Positions 54,017 through 61,753 of a stretch of 64,000 bases of DNA are shown here, piece after piece. Positions within the stretch are counted from its first letter, which is position 1. The number at the start of each line of letters is the position of its first letter. This DNA comes from Actinomadura cremea (lineage in GTDB: Bacteria > Actinomycetota > Actinomycetes > Streptosporangiales > Streptosporangiaceae): assembly GCF_014648495.1 (NCBI RefSeq), contig NZ_BMRF01000005.1, positions 124,001 to 188,000 of the forward strand, written 5' to 3'. A model generated the notes under the pieces. The model saw only the letters and a program-made list of their open reading frames with translations. It did not search any database and had not been told where the DNA came from. Both the position numbers and the translations under genes were made by a program.

Positions 54017-54790
54017 TCAGCGGCCGAGGCCGCGCCTGATCGCGGTCTCGACCGGGGAGCTTCCACCGCCGAGCCGGACGGCGGGGGTGAGTTTCGGCTG
54101 GCCCAGGAAGCGCGGACGGGTGCCGTGGTGCGGCTGCCCGGCGTGGACGAGGAACGGGTGGCACAGGTAGACGTCGCCCGCGTCGCCCGTGGCGAAGGCG
54201 AGCGGACGGTGCGCGGTGGCGGCGTCCACGCGGCGGGCCAGTTCTCGGGCGTCCAGGCCCTTCTCGCCTTCGGGTTCCAGGACGCGCGCGGCGTCCAGGT
54301 GGGAGCCGACCCGGAGGCGGGTGGGCGCGTCGTCCTGCCCGGTGTCCGAGAGCAGGAAGAACATGCGCAGCGCGCAGTCGCGGGACTCGACGTTCACGCG
54401 CCAGCGCATGTAGTCGGTCGAGCCGGGCTCCAGGTCGTCGCCGGGGAAGCTCGCGTCGATGTGCCATCCGTCGACCCGGGCCGGGGCGCCGCCGGGGAAC
54501 CGGACGACGAAGCCGCCGAGGTCGTCGCGCGGAATCCAGCGTCCGGGGCCGACGAGGATGTCGAAGGCGGCGTGCAGGCGCGGGGTGTCGGCGGCGGTCC
54601 GGAACGGCGGCTGGGCGAGGTCGCCGAGGCCCGCGACCGGGGACGGCCAGGTGGACGGGTCGCCGGGGTCGGCGCCGATGTCCCGCCAGATGATCTCGCG
54701 GCACTCGGCCGCGATCTGCGCGGGGAACGCGCCGTCGATGCGGACGAAGCCGTCGGTGACGAACGCGTCCACCTGTGCGTCGCTGAGCAT
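54017..54790 (-). CDS. Phytanoyl-CoA dioxygenase (PhyH) family protein
   Basis: A 257-residue Fe(II)/2-oxoglutarate oxygenase. The iron facial triad is H110 and D112 in 'GWHIDASFPG' and H211 in 'DVYLCHPFLVHAGQPH', with R225 placed to bind 2-oxoglutarate ('HHGTRPRFLGQP'). Upstream, 'DGFVRIDGAFP' is the usual start of the fold. Such enzymes hydroxylate free amino acids, lipids or natural products; association with a LysE exporter makes an amino-acid-like substrate plausible, as inference. ATG 54790, 41 nt behind the TetR gene. Confidence 0.88.
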   Translation of the reverse strand: MLSDAQVDAFVTDGFVRIDGAFPAQIAAECREIIWRDIGADPGDPSTWPSPVAGLGDLAQPPFRTAADTPRLHAAFDILVGPGRWIPRDDLGGFVVRFPGGAPARVDGWHIDASFPGDDLEPGSTDYMRWRVNVESRDCALRMFFLLSDTGQDDAPTRLRVGSHLDAARVLEPEGEKGLDARELARRVDAATAHRPLAFATGDAGDVYLCHPFLVHAGQPHHGTRPRFLGQPKLTPAVRLGGGSSPVETAIRRGLGR

Positions 54791-54831
54791 GATCACCAGG
54801 GTGCCGGGCGGCCGGTGGGGCGCGCCAGCGA

Positions 54832-55524
54832 TTATCCGGCGCGGGCCGCGATCCCGTCGATCAGCACGTCGAGGGAGAACTCGAAGAGGGTGTCCGGGGA
54901 GTCGGGTTCGAGTTCGCCGACGCGGCGAAGGTGGGGGAGGTCCTCGCCGCCCGGGGCGGTCAGCCAGGGCGGGGGCGACGCGTGCAGGTCGGCGGCGTCC
55001 ACGTGGACGGGCGGACGGTCGTGGAGAGCGTCCTGGAACTCGACGAAGCCCACGACCATCCTGATCGTCTCCATGCAGGCCCGGTAGGCGTCCTGGATCG
55101 GGAGGCCGATCCGGACGAAGACGCCGATCAGGGCGTCGACGTTGCGGAGCATCGCCGGGTGGCGGGCGAGGGTGATGTTCTCGCTGAGCGCGAGGGTCGT
55201 CATGCCGGGGTGGCGCCGGTAGTGGGCTCGCAGGTCGCGGCAGAAGACGCGCAGGTCGTCGCGCCACCGGTCCGGGTCCAGCGCGGCGGGCCGCCAGCGG
55301 GACTCGAAGATCTCGGCGGCCACGGTGATGAGGTCGCGGCGGTCCTCGACGTAGTTGTACAGCGCGCGGGGCGAGACGCCGAGTTCGGCGGCCAGGGAGC
55401 GCATGGTCAGCTCGCCCGGTCCGCGGCGCCCGAGGAAGTCCAGCGCGGCCGTCCCCACCGACTTGCGGGTGAGGGTCGCGCGGCCCTTGCGGTGGGTGGG
55501 CCGGCGCCGGGGGTTGCTGCTCAT
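54832..55524 (-). CDS. TetR-family regulator (TetR_C-like ligand domain)
   Basis: A 230-residue regulator. Helix-turn-helix: 'VGTAALDFLGRRGPGELTMR', 'SLAAELGVSPRALYNYVEDR'. The C-terminal part ('YRACMETIRMVVGFVEFQDA', 'LFEFSLDVLIDGIAARA') resembles tetracycline-repressor-type ligand domains. ATG 55524 is chosen; a GTG at 55557 is possible but enters the predicted operator. It is first gene of the PhyH-LysE-VOC run and divergent from the iron-box exporter. Confidence 0.85.
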   Translation of the reverse strand: MSSNPRRRPTHRKGRATLTRKSVGTAALDFLGRRGPGELTMRSLAAELGVSPRALYNYVEDRRDLITVAAEIFESRWRPAALDPDRWRDDLRVFCRDLRAHYRRHPGMTTLALSENITLARHPAMLRNVDALIGVFVRIGLPIQDAYRACMETIRMVVGFVEFQDALHDRPPVHVDAADLHASPPPWLTAPGGEDLPHLRRVGELEPDSPDTLFEFSLDVLIDGIAARAG

Positions 55525-55554
55525 CGTGTCGAAGGCTACTAGCCGCTTGAACTT

Positions 55555-55580
55555 CACACATGTTGACTTTTAGATGTGTG
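55555..55580. promoter_or_regulatory. Probable TetR operator, divergent promoter region
   Basis: CACACAT (55555-55561) and ATGTGTG (55574-55580) form a perfect 7-bp inverted repeat with a 12-nt centre, immediately before the TetR gene. Size and place fit an autoregulatory TetR site that could also affect the divergent exporter. Confidence 0.55.
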
Positions 55581-55594
55581 TCGATCAAGGTGAC

Positions 55595-55613
55595 TTAGGC
55601 AAGCCTCACCTAA
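55595..55613. promoter_or_regulatory. Iron box (IdeR/DmdR operator) overlapping the exporter's ribosome binding site
   Basis: TTAGGCAAGCCTCACCTAA matches the IdeR/DmdR1 consensus TTAGGTTAGSCTAACCTAA at 16 of 19 positions and keeps the dyad arms TTAGG/CCTAA. It ends inside the AAGGAG ribosome site (55612-55617) of the MFS gene, so iron-loaded repressor would sit directly over the start of the message. The match is seen in the sequence; repression by an IdeR-type protein is inference from the well studied motif. Confidence 0.8.
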
Positions 55614-55621
55614 GGAGCGTT

Positions 55622-56866
55622 ATGGGCCTCGCCATGGACCTGTCCCCGTTGCGGGAGAGCCGCGATTTCCGCCTGCTGTACGCCGGGTTCCTCGGCGCGC
55701 TGATCGGCACGCTGATGACGAGCGTGGCGGTCGCCGTCCAGATCTACGCGATGACCGCCTCGCCGCTGCAGACCGGTCTGGTCAGCCTCGCCAGGGCGCT
55801 GCCGATGGTGGTGGGCGTGATCGTCGGCGGCGTCCTGGCCGACCGACTGGACCGGCGGCTGCTCATGCTGGCCACGCGCGTACCGCTGGTCGCCGTCGCG
55901 GCGGCGCTCGCGGTCAACGCGCTGCTGCCCGAGCCGCGGTTGTGGGGGATCTACCTGGCCACCGGGCTGACGGGGCTGCTGGCCGGGCTGGGCGGCCCCG
56001 CCATGCTCGCCGCGATCCCCGCCCTGGTCGGCACCGGACGGCTGGCCGCCGCGGGCGCGCTGACCGCGGCGTCCACCCAGTTCGCCGCGCTCCTCGGCCC
56101 GGCGGTGGGCGGCCTGCTCGTCGCGGGTCCGGGCCTGGCGGCCTGCTACGCGGTGGACGCCGCCGGGCTCCTGCTGTTCTCGCTCGCCCTGCTGTTCGTA
56201 CGTCCGCTCCCGCCGGGCGACGCCGGCACGGGCACCGGGGTGCGCCGGGCCTTCGGCTCGGTCGTGGACGGGCTGCGGTTCGTGCGCGGGCGGCGCCTCG
56301 TCATCGGGCTGCTGCTCGTCGACGCCGCCGCGATGGTCTTCACGATGCCGCAGTCGCTCTACCCCGCCCTGGCCGAGGAGCAGTTCGGCGGCGGCCCCGC
56401 CGTCGTGGGCCTGCTGTACGCCGCTCCGGCGCTGGGCGCGCTGGTCGGCGCGGCCACCAGCGGATGGACGGGACGGGCGGGAGGCCACGCGCTCATCGGC
56501 GCCGTCCTGCTGTGGGGCGTCTCCCTCACCGGGTTCGGCCTCACCACGCTGCTGCCCTTGGGGCTGTTCCTGCTGGCCCTGGCCGGGCTCGGCGACCTGA
56601 TCTCCGAGACGCTGCGTTCCGCTCTCCTGCAGCACGGCACGCCCGACGCGTTGCGGGGACGGGTCAGCGGCCTGTGGATGGTCCAGGCCACGGTGTCCCC
56701 CGCGCTCGGCAACGCGAGCGTCGGCTTCCTGGCCGAGCTCACGAGTCCCCGGACCGCCGTCGTCGCCGGGGGCCTGTTCTGTGTCACGGCCACCCTGGCC
56801 GTCGCCGCCGCCTTCCCCGCCCTGCGCCACGCGACGCTCGCCGTGCCGGATGATCGTCCGGCCTGA
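55622..56866 (+). CDS. EntS-like MFS exporter, probably for a siderophore
   Basis: A 414-residue, 12-helix major facilitator of the EntS (MFS_3) group: start 'MDLSPLRESRDFRLLYAGFL', the loop-2/3 motif 'GGVLADRLDRRLLMLATR', and 'LPMVVGVIVGGVLADRL'. EntS exports enterobactin; this group commonly accompanies siderophore genes. No siderophore synthesis or uptake gene is in the window, but the iron box in front strongly supports an iron-starvation role. ATG 55622 with AAGGAG four bases upstream; an internal ATG (55634) is less likely. Confidence 0.87.
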   Translation: MGLAMDLSPLRESRDFRLLYAGFLGALIGTLMTSVAVAVQIYAMTASPLQTGLVSLARALPMVVGVIVGGVLADRLDRRLLMLATRVPLVAVAAALAVNALLPEPRLWGIYLATGLTGLLAGLGGPAMLAAIPALVGTGRLAAAGALTAASTQFAALLGPAVGGLLVAGPGLAACYAVDAAGLLLFSLALLFVRPLPPGDAGTGTGVRRAFGSVVDGLRFVRGRRLVIGLLLVDAAAMVFTMPQSLYPALAEEQFGGGPAVVGLLYAAPALGALVGAATSGWTGRAGGHALIGAVLLWGVSLTGFGLTTLLPLGLFLLALAGLGDLISETLRSALLQHGTPDALRGRVSGLWMVQATVSPALGNASVGFLAELTSPRTAVVAGGLFCVTATLAVAAAFPALRHATLAVPDDRPA

Positions 56867-57029
56867 CGTTTCCCTGCGGATTCATGGCAAAAACTCGACT
56901 CTCAGTCACGAAATGCCAAAGATGGGTCATAGCATGACAATCAGCGGGCTGATGGACGCGCAAGCTCTGCCCGGCGGCAAGCCCCCGCGCACCCCCGATA
57001 CGCCCCCTGACCTGTGAGGAGTCACCCGA

Positions 57030-58415
57030 GTGGACCGCGTAGCACGCTTCGCGGGGCCCGGTGAGGTCGACGCCGTCGAAGCCCCCGGAACGGTCGACCA
57101 CGACCGCCTGAGCGAGGCCGCCGTCGGCACGCTGGACGCCAACTGGACGGGCGCCGCCACGCTCCCGTCCCGCACGCAGTACCCGCACCAGTGGAGCTGG
57201 GACTCGGCGTTCATCGCGATCGGGCTGGCCCGGGTCGACCAGGGCCGCGCGCAGTGCGAGCTGCTCGGACTCCTCCGCGCCCAGTGGGACACCGGACGGC
57301 TGCCGCACATCGTCTACGGCGACGCGGGCGGCGAGGCGTACTTCCCGGGGCCCGGCTTCTGGGACAGCCGCGGCGTGCCGGACGCCCCCGCGGTGCGCAC
57401 GTCCGGTATCGTCCAGCCGCCCGTCCACGCGCGCGCGGCGCTGACCATCTGCACGCGGGCCGCCGACGGCGACGCCGCGCGCCGCTTCCTCGCCGAGGCG
57501 TACCCGAAGCTCGCCGCCCAGCACCGGTACCTGATCGAGCGGCGCGACCTCGACGGCGGCGGGCTGGCGGCGATCGTCCACCCGTGGGAGTCCGGAACGG
57601 ACAACAGCCCCGCCTGGGACCCCTTCCTCGACGAGGTCGAGACGTCGCGGACCGCGTTCGTCCGCCGGGACACCGACCACGTCGCGGCGGACGAGCGGCC
57701 CGGCGACGCCGACTACGCCGCGTACATCGCGCTCGCCGAGAGCTACCGCGACCTCGGCTACGACGACGTGAAGCTGCTGGACAAGCACGCGTTCACGGTC
57801 GAGGACCCGCTGTTCAACGCGATCCTGCTGGACGGCGAGCTGTGCCTCGCCGAGATCGCCCGCCGGATCGGCCGCGATCCGGAGCCGCACCGGCGGGCCG
57901 CCCGCGCCGTCCACCTCGGGCTGATGGCGCGGCTGTGGGACGAGGAGCGGGGCACGTTCGTCGCCCGGGACGTGCGGACGGGCGTCCGCGGGACCGCGGC
58001 GACGATCTCCGGGTTCGCGCCGCTGCTCGATCCGTGGCTGCCCACCGCCGTGCGCGACCGCCTGCTCGGGCTCCTGCTGTCCCCCGCGTTCATGGGCGGG
58101 TGCCGCCACCCCGTGCCCACGTACGACCTGCGCGATCCGGCCTTCGAGCGGCACCGGTACTGGCGCGGGCCCACCTGGGTGAACACCAACTGGCTGCTGT
58201 GGGTCGGCGCCCTGCGCGCCGGGCGGCCCGACATCGCGCGGACGATCTCCGCGTCGACCCTCGGGATGCTGGAGCGCTCGGGCTTCCGCGAGTACTTCGA
58301 CCCGGTGGACGGCAGCGGGCGCGGGGCGCACGACTTCAGCTGGTCGGCCGCGCTCGCCCTCGACATGCTGGCCGCGCCGGACGGCGCCGCCGTCCCGCTC
58401 CCGGCGACCGCCTGA
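57030..58415 (+). CDS. GH63/MGH1-like (alpha/alpha)6 glycoside hydrolase, glucosylglycerate-hydrolase-like
   Basis: A 461-residue cytoplasmic enzyme with the six-hairpin toroid signatures 'YPHQWSWDSAFIAIGLARVD', 'HPWESGTDNSPAWD' and 'YWRGPTWVNTNWLLW'. In mycobacterial glucosylglycerate hydrolase the Asp of SGxDNSP and a Glu near the C-terminus are catalytic; the matching residues here are D191 and the Glu in 'FREYFDPVDGSG' (about residue 421). It is shorter than classic GH63 and lacks a signal peptide. Compatible-solute or mannosyl/glucosyl-glycerate turnover is the best guess. GTG 57030 has GAGGAG upstream. Confidence 0.82.
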   Translation: MDRVARFAGPGEVDAVEAPGTVDHDRLSEAAVGTLDANWTGAATLPSRTQYPHQWSWDSAFIAIGLARVDQGRAQCELLGLLRAQWDTGRLPHIVYGDAGGEAYFPGPGFWDSRGVPDAPAVRTSGIVQPPVHARAALTICTRAADGDAARRFLAEAYPKLAAQHRYLIERRDLDGGGLAAIVHPWESGTDNSPAWDPFLDEVETSRTAFVRRDTDHVAADERPGDADYAAYIALAESYRDLGYDDVKLLDKHAFTVEDPLFNAILLDGELCLAEIARRIGRDPEPHRRAARAVHLGLMARLWDEERGTFVARDVRTGVRGTAATISGFAPLLDPWLPTAVRDRLLGLLLSPAFMGGCRHPVPTYDLRDPAFERHRYWRGPTWVNTNWLLWVGALRAGRPDIARTISASTLGMLERSGFREYFDPVDGSGRGAHDFSWSAALALDMLAAPDGAAVPLPATA

Positions 58416-58433
58416 CCGGCGCGGCCCTCCGGT

Positions 58434-59597
58434 TCAGCCGAAGGGGCCGCCGGGGCCGAACGCGCGGGCCGTGAAGCGTTCGCCGATGCGGCGGTGGGAC
58501 GCGGTGTCCGGGTGGAGGTCGTCGGGGAGCGGGAGTTCGGCGAAGTCGGACTCCCCGTAGAGGTCGCGGCCGTCGAGGTAGTGCAGGTTCGGGTCGTCGG
58601 CCCCCCGCTGCCGGGCGATGCGCGCCAGTTCGTCCCGGACGACGTTCAGGGTCAGCTTCCCGCGCGCGCCGTCCGCCGGGTCGCCCGTGGCGTGGAACCG
58701 CAGCCGTCCGGCGGCGATCCCGCCGACGTCCATGGCGGTCGGGCCCGGGGTGTCCTCGTGGATGGGGCAGTAGATGGGCGAGACGACCAGCAGCGGGGCG
58801 GTCGGGTGCCCTTCGCGGACGGTGTCGAGGAAGCCGTGGACGGCCGGGGTGAAGGCGCGCAGGCGCATCGCGTCGGCGTTGACCAGGTTGATCCCGATCT
58901 TGACGCTGATCAGGTCGGCGGGGGCGTCGCGCATGGTGCGGGCGGTGAACGGGTCGAGCAGGGCGCTGCCGCCCAGGCCCAGGTTGACGACCTCCACCCC
59001 GGCGCCGGACGCGGCGATCGCGGGCCAGACGGCGGTGGGGCTCGTGGCGTTGGACCCGTGGCTGATCGAGCTGCCGTGGTGCAGCCACACCCGGCGGCCG
59101 CGGGCGGGCGCGGGCTCGACGGGGGCGTCGGTGCGCAGGGCGACCAGCTCGGTCGTCTCGTCGTGCGGCAGCCAGATCTCGACGTCCTTGACGCCGCCCG
59201 GGAGCGCGGCGAAGCGGACGGTGCCGGGCTCGCCGGGCCGGTGCTCGGCGGTCCCGGTCGCCATGTCGATGGCGAGGACGTTGCCACCGGGCAGGACGGC
59301 CTGGTCGTGCAGGCGACCGTCGACGAGCAGGTCGTACACGCCGTCCGGGCGGAGCGGGGCACCGTTGTAGGCGCGTTTGGTGGGCAGCGCGTCCACCTCG
59401 ACGGCGGTGGCGGCGGTGCGGAAGGCGAGCCGGACGCCGGCGGGCTGGGACTCGGCCATGGCGAGCTGCCCGTCGGTGTTCTGCGCGCGGGCCCAGGCGG
59501 GCAGCCGGTGCGGCAGCACGCCCCGCGCGGTGCGCTCCAGGTCGAGGGCACCGCGCAGGAGGTCCGCGGTGATGGGTGTGGTCGTCCAGGTCTGCAT
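58434..59597 (-). CDS. Two-domain SGNH/GDSL esterase (SsfX3-like)
   Basis: A 387-residue protein. The first about 165 residues form a beta-rich domain like the N-terminal part of SsfX3-type esterases ('VRLAFRTAATAVEVDALPTK', 'VYDLLVDGRLHDQAVLPGG'). The SGNH domain follows: block I 'HHGSSISHGSNA' (nucleophile Ser), block II 'NLGLGGSALLDP', block III 'VKIGINLVNADAM', block V 'PLPDDLHPDTASH' (Asp-x-x-His). No signal peptide is evident. It is convergent with the GH gene (18 nt apart). Carbohydrate or natural-product deacetylation is possible. Confidence 0.85.
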   Translation of the reverse strand: MQTWTTTPITADLLRGALDLERTARGVLPHRLPAWARAQNTDGQLAMAESQPAGVRLAFRTAATAVEVDALPTKRAYNGAPLRPDGVYDLLVDGRLHDQAVLPGGNVLAIDMATGTAEHRPGEPGTVRFAALPGGVKDVEIWLPHDETTELVALRTDAPVEPAPARGRRVWLHHGSSISHGSNATSPTAVWPAIAASGAGVEVVNLGLGGSALLDPFTARTMRDAPADLISVKIGINLVNADAMRLRAFTPAVHGFLDTVREGHPTAPLLVVSPIYCPIHEDTPGPTAMDVGGIAAGRLRFHATGDPADGARGKLTLNVVRDELARIARQRGADDPNLHYLDGRDLYGESDFAELPLPDDLHPDTASHRRIGERFTARAFGPGGPFG

Positions 59598-59658
59598 GGT
59601 CGTGCGCCGTTCCCGTTGGTGAATGCCGTTTTGTTCCAGCCTAAGGGGTGTAGGCAAA

Positions 59659-60180
59659 TCAGGCGAGGGTCACGGCCAGGAGGGCCACGGCGGAGCCGGC
59701 GAAGACGATCGTGTGGCGGATGTTCTGCAGGGTCGGCATCACCCAGCGGGGGAAGGCGCCCTCGGCGGCCTCGAGCAGGGCGCGGACGTCGATGCGCAGC
59801 AGCGTCGGGTCGCCCTTGCGCTCGAACGCGGCGCGCACCGACGTGGCCGCGGTGAGCTGGCTGTAGAGGATCGCGGCGTTGCCGAGCAGGACGAGCGACG
59901 AGAAGACCCAGGTCAGCGGGCGCGCCCAGTCATGTCCGGCGAGGTTGAGGGACGCCACCGCGACCATGATCGCGGCGATCGCGGCGGGCGCGGCGGTCTC
60001 GTGGCCACTGGCGTCGAACTTGAGGCCGTTCTCCTCGAGGACGGTCGCGGGGACGTCCTGGCGGGCGAGCTCGGCCTCGGCGGCGGCCTTCGCGGCGGGC
60101 CCGTAGCGGTGGCGGACCATCGGGATGGTCACGAAGGCGGCGGCGACGAGCAACTGCAGGATGGCGGCGAGGGTCGGCAT
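59659..60180 (-). CDS. Four-helix membrane protein under TetR control, function unknown
   Basis: A 173-residue membrane protein. Hydrophobic segments: about 5-22 ('LAAILQLLVAAAFVTI'), 64-80 ('APAAIAAIMVAVASLNLAG'), 87-107 ('LTWVFSSLVLLGNAAILYS') and 155-172 ('IVFAGSAVALLAVTLA'). Charged loops include 'MVRHRYGPAAKAAAEAEL' and 'FERKGDPTLLRIDVRALLEA'. I do not recognise a family with certainty. ATG 60180 is divergent from a TetR gene across a 115-nt region with three operator copies, so its expression is almost certainly controlled by that repressor. Confidence 0.75.
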   Translation of the reverse strand: MPTLAAILQLLVAAAFVTIPMVRHRYGPAAKAAAEAELARQDVPATVLEENGLKFDASGHETAAPAAIAAIMVAVASLNLAGHDWARPLTWVFSSLVLLGNAAILYSQLTAATSVRAAFERKGDPTLLRIDVRALLEAAEGAFPRWVMPTLQNIRHTIVFAGSAVALLAVTLA

Positions 60181-60201
60181 CGGGGGAGTTCCTTCCGGAT
60201 G

Positions 60202-60274
60202 ACTTGAACTAAGTGCAAGTGCACTCTAAGCGTGGACTTGAACTAAGTGCAAGGCTGTTCTTGAACTAAGTGCA
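60202..60274. promoter_or_regulatory. Three tandem TetR operators in a divergent promoter
   Basis: The 15-mer CTTGAACTAAGTGCA occurs identically at 60203-60217, 60237-60251 and 60260-60274. In its full form (60202-60220, ACTTGaACTAAGTgCAAGT) it is a 19-bp palindrome with one mismatched pair; copy 2 has one and copy 3 two to three further outer mismatches. Centre spacings are 34 and 23 bp. The block lies between the membrane-protein gene and the TetR gene and is their probable shared operator. Confidence 0.8.
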
Positions 60275-60295
60275 GGGCCGCCCTATCGTGGGGGC

Positions 60296-60982
60296 ATGCC
60301 GCGCGACAGCCTCACCCGCGAACAGATCGTCCGGACCGCCGTCGAACTCCTCGACGAGGAGGGCCTGGACGGCCTGAACATGCGCGACCTCGGCAGACGG
60401 CTCAACGCCGCCGCGACCGCCGTGTACTGGCACGTCAAGAACAAGGACGACCTGCTCCTGCTGGCGGGCGACCGGGTGTGGAGCGAGATCGAGTTCGCCG
60501 ACCCGGACGCGCTCGGGTGGCGGGACGCGGCGACGGCGATGGCCACGGGCCTGCACGCGATGTTCGAGCGGCACCCCTGGCTCGTCCAGGCGTTCGGCTC
60601 GCACCTGTTCTACGGCGAGGGCAAGGCCCGGTACGACGACCACTGCCTCGCCGTCCACGAGGCGGGCGGCCTCACCGGCGCGGCGGCCGACCGGGCGGCG
60701 GCTGCCGTCTTCACGTACGTGCTGGGCAACGTCCTCGGCGCCTCCGCCACGGTGTCGCTGACCCGGCGGCTGAGCCGGGGCGGCAAGGACGCCGAGGCCG
60801 CCATGCGCGACGCGATGGAGAAGGCGACCGAGGTCGCGATGCGGTTCCCGCGGCTGCGGGCGCGGCTGGACGCGCCCGCGGCCGCCGACTACGCGGGCGC
60901 GCCCGAGGAGACGTTCGAGTACGGGCTCCGCGCGCTGCTCGACGGCATCGAGGCCGAACGCGCGGCCGCCGTCCCGTCCTGA
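60296..60982 (+). CDS. TetR-family repressor (TetR_C domain)
   Basis: A 228-residue regulator with the classical TetR start 'LTREQIVRTAVELLDEEGLD' and 'LNMRDLGRRLNAAATAVYWH' plus 'VKNKDDLLLLAGDRVWSEIE'. 'AVYWHVKNKDDLL' is the tetracycline-repressor-type recognition helix, and the C-terminal part fits TetR_C. It begins at ATG 60296 22 nt after the third operator copy, with only GGGGG as a ribosome site, so it is autoregulated and perhaps short-leadered. It abuts the convergent ABC permease gene with no gap. Confidence 0.9.
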   Translation: MPRDSLTREQIVRTAVELLDEEGLDGLNMRDLGRRLNAAATAVYWHVKNKDDLLLLAGDRVWSEIEFADPDALGWRDAATAMATGLHAMFERHPWLVQAFGSHLFYGEGKARYDDHCLAVHEAGGLTGAAADRAAAAVFTYVLGNVLGASATVSLTRRLSRGGKDAEAAMRDAMEKATEVAMRFPRLRARLDAPAAADYAGAPEETFEYGLRALLDGIEAERAAAVPS

Positions 60983-61753
60983 TCACTGGGGGCGGCCGTA
61001 GGCGCGGACCGCCAGGGGGCAGAACACCAGGAACAGGGCCGCGCACCAGACGAGCGTGGTGGTGACGGCGCCGTCCACCGGTGTCCCGTTGAGGAGGGCG
61101 CGGCAGGCGTCCATGACGTGGGTGACGGGGTTGATCCCGGCCCACGCGCCCAGCCAGCCCGGCAGGGTGCCGGTGGGGGTGGCGAGGCTGGTGCCCAGTT
61201 GCAGGGGCAGGAAGGTGATGAAACTGAACGCCGGGACGGCCCCGGCGTCCTTGACCAGCACGCCGAAGAGCACGGTGACCCAGCTCAGGCAGAACCCGAA
61301 CAGGACGGCCAGGCCCGCGGCGGCGAGGGCCGCGGCGATGCCGCCGCCGGTGCGGAAGCCGAGCAGGACGCCGAGGGCGAACAGCAGGGCGACCGCGAGC
61401 AGGTAGCGGACGAGATCGGCCAGCACGGACCCGAGGAGGGGGGCGAGGCGGCTGATCGGCATGCTCCGGAACCGGTCGGTGACGCCGTTCTTGAGGTCGA
61501 GGTTGATGTTCGTGCCGGTGGAGACCAGCCCGGCCAGCGCGGCGCCCATGACGAGGATGCCGGGGAAGAGGTACTGCAGGTAGTCGCCGGTGGAGCCCGC
61601 GACCGGGCGCCCGAACAGGTAGAGGAACAGCACCAGGAACAGTGCGGGCGAGACGACCCCGTTGACGACGGGGCCGGGGCTGCGTTTCGTCTTGGCCAGG
61701 CTCCGGCGGGCGAGGACGAGGCTGTGCCGGACGGTGCGCAGCGGGCCGGTCAT
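60983..61753 (-). CDS. ABC-2 type (DrrB-like) drug export permease
   Basis: A 256-residue membrane protein with six predicted helices. 'SPALFLVLFLYLFGRP' and 'YLQYLFPGILVMGAALAGLV' are the first pair, 'DRFRSMPISRLAPLLGSVLA' is the typical DrrB cytoplasmic loop, and the end 'NPVTHVMDACRALLNG' is the conserved final periplasmic motif. ATG 61753 overlaps the ATPase stop (ATGA), giving a coupled two-gene exporter of the daunorubicin-resistance type. Confidence 0.92.
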   Translation of the reverse strand: MTGPLRTVRHSLVLARRSLAKTKRSPGPVVNGVVSPALFLVLFLYLFGRPVAGSTGDYLQYLFPGILVMGAALAGLVSTGTNINLDLKNGVTDRFRSMPISRLAPLLGSVLADLVRYLLAVALLFALGVLLGFRTGGGIAAALAAAGLAVLFGFCLSWVTVLFGVLVKDAGAVPAFSFITFLPLQLGTSLATPTGTLPGWLGAWAGINPVTHVMDACRALLNGTPVDGAVTTTLVWCAALFLVFCPLAVRAYGRPQ

